Shown here one piece after another: positions 8,894 to 16,109 of a stretch of DNA of 64,000 nt. The stretch spans positions 62,001-126,000 of the forward strand of contig NZ_JAIVLF010000004.1 of the NCBI RefSeq assembly GCF_020524485.1, written 5' to 3'. Positions within the stretch are counted from its first letter, which is position 1; each line of letters begins with the position of its first letter. A program made the translations under genes and the position numbers. The notes under the pieces were generated by a model. The model was not told the origin of the DNA. It did no database searches and saw only the letters and a list, made by a program, of their open reading frames with translations. This DNA comes from Novosphingobium profundi (lineage in GTDB: Bacteria; Pseudomonadota; Alphaproteobacteria; Sphingomonadales; Sphingomonadaceae).

Positions 8894-8913
8894 GGGGCGA
8901 GCCGTACCCCGCT

Positions 8914-9701
8914 TCAGTACGCCGCGTTGAGCCCGGCGAAGAAGCTGCGCGCGCGTCCCGGGAAGCCATCGGTCAGGACGTGGTGGTGGTCGAACAGGTT
9001 GCGGGCACCTGCGATATTCGTGGGATCGTCGAGATCGCGGTGGGTCCAGGTGTAGTTGCCCCCAGCGAGAACACGGGCGACAGGCGCGCCGCGGCCGAGG
9101 CTTCCGCACCATAGTATTCACCGCTTCCCAGGTTTCGGCTCTGGCTGACCGCCTCGCCTTCGTAGATCATCGGGAAGGCGACGATCGCGTTACTGACGTG
9201 CGAATAGAACACCGCGCCGGCCAGTTCGACAGGTCAGAACCGGCGCCTTGCGCCCACTTCGTAGTGGGTGGCCCGCTCGGCCTTGAGGTCGGGATTGGAG
9301 ACCGCCCCTCCGAACCGCGACCTGAAGCGCTCGGCCAGCGTCGGGGTCTGCTGGAGCTGGTTCTCCGCCGCCAGACTGTAGGTTTCCTCGCGGCTTGTCT
9401 GGTGCGGCTCGGTCACGCCCGTGGCATAGCTCAACTGCCACTCGGTGTTCGTGTCGCCGCCGGTCGAAACCGTGACACCGGGCATCAGGCGCACAGCATC
9501 ATCGAGCGTCTGGAGCTGGAAGGTGCGCATCGCTTCAGCATCGAGCGTGTCGAGCGAAATGCCCAGTTCGTCCTCTTGCGTCCCTTCGACCAGGATCTGG
9601 CCCAGGCCGAAGGTGCCCGATGCATCCCCGCCTTCCTCGGCGCTAGCGGGAACGGACATGGCGCAGGCCAGCACGGCCGCAATTGCGGTGGACTGTCGCA
9701 T
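8914..9701 (-). pseudogene. TonB-dependent receptor, broken by deletions, nonsense and frameshift
   Basis: The minus strand starts with an ATG (9701, behind AGGTGGGG), a signal peptide ending PASAEE, and a plug start (LDDAVRLMPGVTVSTGG). It then jumps to what looks like mid-barrel (HQTSREETYSLAAEN) and to late barrel (TLAERFRSRFGGAVSNPDLK), so most of the roughly 650-residue receptor is missing. An in-frame TGA at 9234-9236 follows YEVGARRRF. Homology resumes in the same frame with PVELAGAVFYSHVSN. A one-base loss in the five-C run at 9059-9063 then shifts the frame to the true C-terminus (NLFDHHHVLTDG ... FFAGLNAAY), ending at 8914. No functional receptor can be made. Confidence 0.85.
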
Positions 9702-9767
9702 ACGAAGTGGCCCCACCTGTTGGAAATCGTCCGGTGCGATTCCGCGCTTGAGGCGGGGGAGGCAAAT

Positions 9768-9804
9768 CTATATTACGGTGAATATTATATTCGTCAGAAT
9801 ATAG
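9768..9804. promoter_or_regulatory. Nested AT-rich palindrome between the broken receptor and a rightward gene
   Basis: Two perfect inverted repeats share one centre at 9786: an outer CTATATT (9768-9774) with AATATAG (9798-9804), and an inner GAATA (9780-9784) with TATTC (9788-9792). The surrounding 60 bp are strikingly AT-rich for this genome. The site lies between the divergent TonB-receptor remnant and the gene at 9843, where a metal-responsive repressor site would be expected. The inner part has a loose likeness to Zur or Fur boxes, but no regulator can be named. Confidence 0.5.
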
Positions 9805-9842
9805 CTAGTTTTCGTATCAGGAGACCGAAGGATGGCCACGGA

Positions 9843-10367
9843 ATGAGGAAGAACATAACAATTTCTTGGCTTTACCTCGCTGCAGGAGGCGCCCTTGCGC
9901 TTCATCTGACCACTCCGGCCGCCGCGCAGGACTGCGCAGATCCCGCGCTTCCGGCGGAATTTTCCAACTGGGCCAGCCCCGCCGCACAGGAGGCTGCCCC
10001 CGATGAAGGCCATCTGGACGACGCCGCGATCACCGTTGGCCAGGCCGTCGAGGTGACGCTCCGGCAAACTCAGCTGGTCACCTATCCGGTCCGCCCCGCC
10101 AAGCCGGTAGGCTCGGTCAGCCATGGCGGGCTCCTCCGCTTCCATGTCCCCAAAGCGGGGACCTACCGCATTGCGCTGGGCACACCGGCCTGGATCGATG
10201 TCCTGAAGGGCACAGAGCCCCTCGTCTCCTCGGCCCACGGCCATGGCCCCGAATGCTCGGGCATCCGCAAGATCGTCGATTTCGACCTCACGCCGGGGAC
10301 CTACACGCTCCAGGTCTCGGCCAGCGCCAGCGCGCAGGTGTCCGTCCTCCTCGTCCCGGCCGCGTGA
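9843..10367 (+). CDS. Small exported protein of unknown function, beta-sandwich-like
   Basis: The 174-residue product has a clear Sec signal peptide (MRKNITISWLYLAAGGALAL, cleavage near AAAQD). The mature part looks all-beta, with LLRFHVPKAGTYRIALG and DFDLTPGTYTLQVSASA recalling bacterial pre-peptidase C-terminal (PPC-like) sandwich domains. Two cysteines (after the signal peptide and in GPECSG) could form a disulfide. It sits between a broken TonB receptor and a broken di-haem peroxidase and probably belonged to that uptake set. I do not recognise the family, and the PPC resemblance is only a pattern. Confidence 0.6.
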   Translation: MRKNITISWLYLAAGGALALHLTTPAAAQDCADPALPAEFSNWASPAAQEAAPDEGHLDDAAITVGQAVEVTLRQTQLVTYPVRPAKPVGSVSHGGLLRFHVPKAGTYRIALGTPAWIDVLKGTEPLVSSAHGHGPECSGIRKIVDFDLTPGTYTLQVSASASAQVSVLLVPAA

Positions 10368-10797
10368 GGCGCGCACGTCGAACTTGGCCGACGCCTGTTC
10401 TACGAGGCCGATCTTTCCATCAACGGCACGATGTCCTGCGCGACCTGCCATGAACAGCACCACGCCTTTGCCGATGGCAACGCCACCCATCCCTGCGCGC
10501 TCGATGATCCGGGCCGACACAACGTGCCCGGGCATGCAGGAAATCATCGGCAGAATGCAGGTTGCGGGCCGCTTTCGCACCGGGCCGCTGAGCGACCTCG
10601 CCGTGACCACGCCCTATCTGCAAGACGGATCGGCCCCTGATCTCGCCTCCGCGATCGTGCAGCATCGGCAGGTGCCGACCTATTCCGCGCAGGGCATGGC
10701 CCGCCTGACCGCCTTTCTCGCCAGCCTTACCAACGAGGGGTTCCTCACAGATGCGCGCTTCGCGCTTCCCCAGACGGCGTGCGGCGTCCCGCTGTAA
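10368..10797 (+). pseudogene. Di-haem cytochrome c peroxidase (MauG/MbnH-like) remnant
   Basis: Directly after the stop of the previous gene, one frame encodes the start of a bacterial di-haem peroxidase: ELGRRLFYEADLSINGT, the first haem site CATCH, and the HAFADGNATHP segment. Near 10529 homology moves to another frame that encodes the C-terminal end (GRFRTGPLSDLAVTTPYLQDG, then LTAFLASLTNEGFL). The middle, including the second CxxCH haem site, and the signal peptide are missing. A normal member is about 350-450 residues and this one keeps roughly 140. It lies beside a TonB receptor remnant, as in copper or metallophore uptake clusters. Confidence 0.8.
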
Positions 10798-10821
10798 GGC
10801 CGGGCCCCTTGCGGGGAGCCC

Positions 10822-12207
10822 TCATAGAATCCGCCCGAGACGATAGGTGAGCGAGAAGAAGCCGGTCGGCTGGGTGCGGTGCTCGACCAGCGGGCTGCGG
10901 TGCACATCGCCCAAGAGCCGCGTAACCCCGAGGCTCCCGCTTGCGGAAAGCCGGTCGGTCAGGCGGTAGGAGGCCGTCAGCGAGGCCGAGGCGTCGATGA
11001 AGCCTGCCCCCGGCTCGAAGCGATCTAGGCCCGAGTTGATCGCTTCAAGCCGGTCGATCCCGAAATAGCGGTCGTTGTTCTTCGCATTGCCCCAGGTCGT
11101 GGCGAGCGCCGGGATCAAAGTCAGGCGCTCGGACATGGCAACCGGATAGGCCAGGCTTCCGTCCACCGTGGTGCCACGCGTGCCCCCGGCAAAGCCCTGG
11201 GTGCCGCCCAGATTGGCGATCACGCCGCCCAGTCGCGCCGTTGCGAAGATACGCGCGCCCGCACCGTAACTGACGTGGTCGACGCCCTCGGGGACATCCC
11301 GGCGGCGGTAACCCGGGGTCAGCGTAACGCTCGCGCCCAGCGTGACGTCGCGGGTCTTGATCGCCTTGGCGCCGAGCGTGGCGGCATCAGCCAGCTTGCC
11401 CTGCGAGGTGGTGAACATGGTAACGTCCGCGCCCTCTGCGGCAGCCAGCTTCACGGCGAGGTGGCCAAGCCCGCCGATCCCGACAACACCCACGCGCATG
11501 CCCCTGGCGATGTTCCAGTGGTGGAGCGGGGAGAAGGTGGTGACGCCCGCGCACAGAAGTGGCGCCATCGCCGCAAGATTGCCGGTCTGGGGCATGCGGA
11601 TCGCAAAGTGCTCGGTGACGGTGATGCCCTGCGACCAGCCCCCTTGCGTCACACCGCCGGGCACGTCCGCCTTGGAGCCGTACGTCCAGGTCGCGCCGTT
11701 GAGGCAGTACTGTTCAAGGTCTGCGGTGCAGTTCGCGCAGCTCCCGCAGCTGTCGACCATGCAGCCCACGCCCGCCATGTCGCCCACGCGAAAGCGGGTG
11801 ACCTGCGCGCCCACGCCCACGACCCGGCCGACAATCTCGTGCCCGGGCACGGTCGTCCCGCGCACCGGGCCCCACTCGCCGCGAATGGTGTGGATGTCGG
11901 AGTGGCACACGCCGCAGTACATCGTCTCGATGGCGACGTCGCGTGGACCGAGCGCGCGACGTTCGAGCGGGATCGCGCGGACCGCGCCGCCGCCTGCGGG
12001 GACGCCGTAGCCGGTCAGTGTACGCGCAGCCGTCAAATTTCCCGGGACGGCCTTCGCCGCAGCGCTGGCATTCGCGGCAAGCCCGACAGCCGCCGCGCCA
12101 GCCCCCAGCCCTGCCGCACCTTTCAGAAAGCCCCGCCGCCCCGCATCATGGCTGGCTTCGGGAGAGAGGAGATCGCCGGGCGCCGTGGCATCGCAGATCT
12201 TGCACAC
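10822..12207 (-). CDS. Chimeric ORF: truncated zinc alcohol dehydrogenase fused to a MipA/OmpV-like barrel
   Basis: One 461-codon frame joins two unrelated proteins. Residues 1-50 hold a twin-arginine leader (GRRGFLKG). Residues 50 to about 285 are a zinc-dependent alcohol dehydrogenase with catalytic-zinc ligands in MYCGVCHSD and PGHEIVG, structural-zinc cysteines (CGSCANC and a fourth) and the Rossmann GIGGLGHLAV. After LGAKAIKT (about base 11355) it becomes the C-terminal part of a MipA/OmpV outer-membrane protein (DVTLGASVTLTPGY ... FFSLTYRL). The dehydrogenase lacks about 120 C-terminal residues and the barrel its N-terminal half. GTG 12207 is chosen for its AAGGA site and VCKICDA start. 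This looks like a deletion fusion, probably non-functional as either parent. Confidence 0.8.
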   Translation of the reverse strand: MCKICDATAPGDLLSPEASHDAGRRGFLKGAAGLGAGAAAVGLAANASAAAKAVPGNLTAARTLTGYGVPAGGGAVRAIPLERRALGPRDVAIETMYCGVCHSDIHTIRGEWGPVRGTTVPGHEIVGRVVGVGAQVTRFRVGDMAGVGCMVDSCGSCANCTADLEQYCLNGATWTYGSKADVPGGVTQGGWSQGITVTEHFAIRMPQTGNLAAMAPLLCAGVTTFSPLHHWNIARGMRVGVVGIGGLGHLAVKLAAAEGADVTMFTTSQGKLADAATLGAKAIKTRDVTLGASVTLTPGYRRRDVPEGVDHVSYGAGARIFATARLGGVIANLGGTQGFAGGTRGTTVDGSLAYPVAMSERLTLIPALATTWGNAKNNDRYFGIDRLEAINSGLDRFEPGAGFIDASASLTASYRLTDRLSASGSLGVTRLLGDVHRSPLVEHRTQPTGFFSLTYRLGRIL

Positions 12208-12276
12208 CGAACGTGTCCTTGCAGGCGGGCGCGCCACCGGGGTGCGCCGCGCGATTTCAGAGGAAAAGGTAAGGGG

Positions 12277-13968
12277 TCAGGCGAGACCCGCCGCGCTCCA
12301 CAGCTTGTCATGGAACAGGGGCACCATCTCGGACGGCATATAGGGGCCAACTGTGCTGTTCGGTGCCAGATGCATCGCCTCGCGGCCTTCGCGGGTGTAG
12401 ACCGGCCACTCGGGCAGGCCGGAGGCTGCTGGCGCGCCGGTCTTCGCGAACGTGACCCAGGCCTCGGACACCACCTTGGCCAGGGCGGCGGCTTCCTCGC
12501 CGCCGCCGGTCATGGTGCGGCCCGCCTTGGTCTCCACGTTGGCGAAGACGAAGGGGATTTCCATTGTGTGCGGCGAGAACAGCTTGCCATCCGCGATCGG
12601 GCTCATCCAGTCGAAGCGGTAGGCATGGACGGGCGCGCCGCCCTCCACGGCCGCGCGCGCATCGAGCACCGCGCTGCTGAGCGCACCCATCATGTAATCC
12701 GAGACAATCCGGAACCACAGCGCGGAAGGCGCGTAGTCCTGGAAAGCGGCCCTGTAGGTGGACAGCACCTTCGGAGCGTCGCTATCGAACATTCCGCCCA
12801 CGCGCGCCTCGAGCCCTGCCGGATCGAGCGTGTAGGCGGCCTTGTCGCCGAGCATGAACAGCGACATCTCGGTACCCGTCTGGCCGACCATCAGCGGCAC
12901 ATCGTGGCTGCTCCGCGCGGCGACGGGATCGTAAACGTGCGCGGGCAGGACATCGTCTTCGAGTACCGGCCAGAAGCCGCTGGGAAAGCCCGGCGCGCGC
13001 ATCGACATCGGTGTCTTCGCCATGACCGCGGACTCTGCCTCAAGCAGTTGCTCGAAGGTGATCTCGTGGAGTTTGTCGGCGGTCTCGGGCGTAACCTGGA
13101 GCGCTTCGAGAACCCCGCGTGCGACCTCGTCGGCCTCCGCATGGCTGGCAAAGCGCGTGAGCGGGCCGCTCTCGACCACGGCGCGATGGAACAGGCCCTT
13201 GGCCATCGGACTTCCCAGCAGGGTGTTGACCTTCCAGCCTCCACCCGATTCCCCAAAGATGGTAACGAGATCGGGGTTGCCGCCAAAGGCCGCGATATTC
13301 GCCTTCACCCATTCGAGCGCGGCGATCATGTCCTTGATGGAAAGGTTCGCGCTGTCGGCAAAGTCCCCGCCGAGCACGCGCGAGAAGTCGGTCAAGCCCG
13401 AGGCGCCGAGGCGATGGTTGATGGTGACGACCACCACGTCGCCGCGCGCGGCAAGGTTCTTCCCGTCGTAGATCGCGCAGGAGCCGCTGCCGCTCGTCCA
13501 GCCCCCGCCATGAAGCCAGACCATGACCGGCAGTGAGCCATCCGCGCCTTCGGGCGTCCACACATTTAGCGCGAGGCATTCGTCGCCCGACTGGACGTAG
13601 GCGGGCGGATCGAAGGCGGGCGTGACCGGCGAGCCGCCGGTCGGGTCCGAAGCCTGCTGCGGCGAGGACGGGGCGTAGCGCAGCGCTTCGCGCATCCCGT
13701 CCCAGGGCGCGACTGGCTGGGGCGGCGCAAATCGGTTGCGACCCGAAATGGCTTGCGCATAGGGAATGCCGAGGAAGCGGTAGACGTTCTCGACCCGCTC
13801 GCCGCGCACGGTGCCCGCCTTGGTCGCCACTTCGGGGGACGCGGATGCGGAAATCAGCGGCTTGGCCTGCGAGCAGGCAGCAAGCACCACGGCGGCCCCG
13901 GCTGCGCCCGTGGCAAGGGCGCCGCGGCGGCTCATGGCACCGAAAGGACGAAGCGAGCGATTGGACAT
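12277..13968 (-). CDS. Type B carboxylesterase, Tat-exported lipoprotein
   Basis: The 563-residue product starts with a twin-arginine motif and lipobox (MSRRGALATG ... VVLAACS, lipid Cys at 32), so it is probably exported folded and anchored in a membrane. Type B esterase marks follow: DECLALNVWTPEG, oxyanion-hole WLHGGGW, nucleophile elbow FGESGGGW (Ser241), and SPHTMEIPFVF for the histidine. It is divergent from the TetR gene at 14202, and the 233-bp gap between them carries two TetR-type operators. It is therefore a likely TetR target. Substrate unknown. The second Met (residue 12) is an alternative start. Confidence 0.9.
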   Translation of the reverse strand: MSNRSLRPFGAMSRRGALATGAAGAAVVLAACSQAKPLISASASPEVATKAGTVRGERVENVYRFLGIPYAQAISGRNRFAPPQPVAPWDGMREALRYAPSSPQQASDPTGGSPVTPAFDPPAYVQSGDECLALNVWTPEGADGSLPVMVWLHGGGWTSGSGSCAIYDGKNLAARGDVVVVTINHRLGASGLTDFSRVLGGDFADSANLSIKDMIAALEWVKANIAAFGGNPDLVTIFGESGGGWKVNTLLGSPMAKGLFHRAVVESGPLTRFASHAEADEVARGVLEALQVTPETADKLHEITFEQLLEAESAVMAKTPMSMRAPGFPSGFWPVLEDDVLPAHVYDPVAARSSHDVPLMVGQTGTEMSLFMLGDKAAYTLDPAGLEARVGGMFDSDAPKVLSTYRAAFQDYAPSALWFRIVSDYMMGALSSAVLDARAAVEGGAPVHAYRFDWMSPIADGKLFSPHTMEIPFVFANVETKAGRTMTGGGEEAAALAKVVSEAWVTFAKTGAPAASGLPEWPVYTREGREAMHLAPNSTVGPYMPSEMVPLFHDKLWSAAGLA

Positions 13969-14120
13969 GTCAGGCTCCAGGCATTGGCAAGGGATGCGGA
14001 CAGGGGTTTGCGGCGTTGGCTTTGCAGAAATGCGAACCTATGACGGCCATGGCGCCCGCATCTGCCACTTGGTTGTGTCGGCAGCTCCCGGCCTCCCGCC
14101 AAGGGTGGCGCCGAGAGTAA

Positions 14121-14163
14121 TGGATAAATGACCTTGGGTCGGATATAATGTGACCCTTGGTCA
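14121..14163 (+). promoter_or_regulatory. Promoter with paired TetR-type operators ahead of the tetR gene
   Basis: Two TGACC-based palindromes lie at 14129-14140 (TGACC TTG GGTCg) and 14151-14163 (TGACC CTT GGTCA, perfect arms). They start 22 bp apart, two helical turns. A perfect -10 hexamer TATAAT (14144-14149) sits between them, with TGGATA 17 bp upstream as a weak -35. A repressor bound here would cover the promoter, so the TetR protein at 14202 is likely to repress itself and perhaps the divergent esterase. Confidence 0.7.
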
Positions 14164-14201
14164 GTTATCAAGTTTAAAAGTGTTTCCGGGGAAGAAGTTG
14201 C

Positions 14202-14852
14202 ATGCCGCTGGCTGAAAACAGGAAAAGGGCGCGTTCGGACGCAGAGAAGAAGGCGCGCAAAGCCGCGATCCTCGCTGCGGCGCGGGCGATGATCGGCAAG
14301 GACGGCTTTGAAGGCGTGACCATGAACGAGCTGGCGCGCCGGGCGGATCTTTCGAAGGGGACGCTCTATCTCTACGTCCGCAGCAAGGAAGAGCTGTTCC
14401 TGGCCCTGTTCGAGAACGCCCTGGAGGACCTTGTCGTGCGGATCGAGAGCGAGGCAGACGCTGCCAACCTGCTCGAGGTGATGGCCCGGGCCCCCCAGGA
14501 GGTACCGCTTTTCCTGCCGCTGCTGGCCCGGCTGATGTCCGTTATCGACATCAACGTCGCGGACGAGCCCCTGTTTGCCGCCAAGCGGCGCATGTTCGCG
14601 CTGGGGGCGCGGGTCGGCGAGGTGATCGCAAACCTGACCGGGGCCCCGCACGAAGAGGCACGCGATGCCGCTTCGGTGCTGATGCTGGCGATGCAGGGCG
14701 CGGCCCAGTCGGACCTTTCCGCGCAGCGCGATCCCGCCACGATCCCCGACGACCTCAAACCCGCCTACGCCGCCCACGCCTTCGCCCGGCGCTTCCCGGC
14801 TGCCGTGCGCCTTATCCTCGGCCCGCTGTTCCAGAACGCTACGGCGGCCTAG
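14202..14852 (+). CDS. TetR-family transcriptional regulator
   Basis: This 216-residue regulator has a basic N-terminus and a TetR helix-turn-helix (ILAAARAMIGKDGFEGVTMN ... ADLSKGTLYLYVRSKEEL) in residues about 25-70. The remainder is a helical ligand-binding domain. The start ATG has a GGGGAAGAAG ribosome binding site. It faces the lipoprotein esterase gene, and the shared region carries two matched operators (14129 and 14151), so autoregulation and control of the esterase are likely. The inducer cannot be inferred, though an ester or its acid product would be logical. Confidence 0.92.
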   Translation: MPLAENRKRARSDAEKKARKAAILAAARAMIGKDGFEGVTMNELARRADLSKGTLYLYVRSKEELFLALFENALEDLVVRIESEADAANLLEVMARAPQEVPLFLPLLARLMSVIDINVADEPLFAAKRRMFALGARVGEVIANLTGAPHEEARDAASVLMLAMQGAAQSDLSAQRDPATIPDDLKPAYAAHAFARRFPAAVRLILGPLFQNATAA

Positions 14853-15036
14853 AACAGGCCAAAGGCGCGGCCGTGGCTGCATTTACATGCTGCGCTTCGC
14901 CGAACGGGCGATCTTGTCCTTGACGTAGATGGCCGCCGTTGGAGAAACCGAGTTGGGATCAACCTTGCGCACTTTCATCGCGTAGATTGCGACGCCAAGA
15001 CTTGCACGGGGCGAGCGCATCGCGCACACCAAAGGC

Positions 15037-16044
15037 ATGAGCACCCAAACCAGCTGTCCAACGCCCGAAGTGCCCGCCACCGCCGCGACGACCGACCTGA
15101 CCTCAGGAATGGTGCGCATCGAAGGGGGCACCTTCACCATGGGCTCCGAGGATTTCTACCCGGAGGAAGCACCCAGGCGACAGGTGCGGGTGGACAGCTT
15201 CTGGATCGACGAGATACCGGTCACGAACCGTGAATTTGCGCGCTTCGTGGAGGCGACCGGTCACGTGACCTTTGCCGAAATCGCGCCTGACCCCAAGGAC
15301 TATCCGGACATGCTTCCGGGCATGGACAGGCCCGGATCTCTGGTCTTTCGCAAGACCAGTGGGCCAGTCGACATGGGCAATCCCGGCAACTGGTGGCATT
15401 TCGAGTTCGGGGCGGACTGGCGCCATCCCCTTGGTCCCGGCGCCGACATCGAGGAGCTCGGGCTCTGGGATCATCCGGTCGTCCAGGTCGCCTACAGCGA
15501 TGCCGAGGCCTATGCGAAGTGGGCTGGAAAGGAATTGCCGACCGAAGCCGAATTCGAATACGCGGCACGCGGCGGGCTGGACGATGCCGCCTATGCCTGG
15601 GGTGATGAGCTCGCGCCGGATGGACAGATGATGGCCAATTACTGGCAGGGCCTGTTCCCCTTCGCCAACACCATGGCCGATGGCTGGGAGCGGACCTCGC
15701 CCGTGCGCAGCTTTGCGCCCAACGGGTATGGGCTCTACGACATGATTGCCAATACCTGGGAGTGGACCTGCGACTGGTGGTCGCAGAACCCGGGCGCGGC
15801 GGCGCTGGCGAAGAAGAGCAAGGGCAGCTGCTGCACCATTGCAAATCCGCGCGGCGGCAAGCTCAAGGAGAGCTTCGACCCGGCGCAACCCAGGATCAGG
15901 ATCGGACGCAAGGTGCTGAAAGGCGGCTCGCACCTATGTGCGGCAAACTACTGCCAGCGCTACCGCCCGGCCGCGCGCCATCCCGAGGCGATCGACAGTT
16001 CGACCACGCACATCGGCTTTCGCTGCGTCCTGCGCGGGGCCTGA
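15037..16044 (+). CDS. Formylglycine-generating enzyme (SUMF1) homologue
   Basis: The 335-residue product matches the FGE/sulfatase-modifying-factor domain over nearly its whole length: MVRIEGGTFTMGSEDF, VTNREFARFV, LPTEAEFEYAARGG, YDMIANTWEWTCDWW, and the C-terminal KGGSHLCAANYCQRYRPAAR. Both copper-binding active-site cysteines appear to be present (Cys301 and Cys306, spaced five apart as Cys336/Cys341 in human FGE), so it may truly convert sulfatase Cys to formylglycine rather than being a structural paralogue. It has no signal peptide. No sulfatase is encoded nearby, so its client lies elsewhere. The 184 bp before it contain nothing I can support. Confidence 0.88.
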   Translation: MSTQTSCPTPEVPATAATTDLTSGMVRIEGGTFTMGSEDFYPEEAPRRQVRVDSFWIDEIPVTNREFARFVEATGHVTFAEIAPDPKDYPDMLPGMDRPGSLVFRKTSGPVDMGNPGNWWHFEFGADWRHPLGPGADIEELGLWDHPVVQVAYSDAEAYAKWAGKELPTEAEFEYAARGGLDDAAYAWGDELAPDGQMMANYWQGLFPFANTMADGWERTSPVRSFAPNGYGLYDMIANTWEWTCDWWSQNPGAAALAKKSKGSCCTIANPRGGKLKESFDPAQPRIRIGRKVLKGGSHLCAANYCQRYRPAARHPEAIDSSTTHIGFRCVLRGA

Positions 16045-16061
16045 ACCCCAAAGTAGCCGAC

Positions 16062-16090
16062 CGGGCCGACAGGAGCGACCTGCCAGCCCG
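16062..16090. terminator. Hairpin between two convergent genes
   Basis: An imperfect 12-bp stem (10 of 12 pairs) with an AGCGA loop lies between the FGE stop and the S9 peptidase stop. There is no clear T-run on either side, so it is a weak candidate for a bidirectional terminator. Confidence 0.35.
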
Positions 16091-16109
16091 GCTCACATGA
16101 TTACCCCGC

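Noticed and set aside
11275-13536. 753-codon plus-strand frame over the chimera and esterase genes
   Set aside because: It is antisense to two genes with clear family motifs, and its own translation has no domain-like pattern.
14883-15140. 85-codon minus-strand frame before the FGE gene
   Set aside because: It overlaps the start of the FGE gene, has no ribosome binding site I can defend and matches no family I know.
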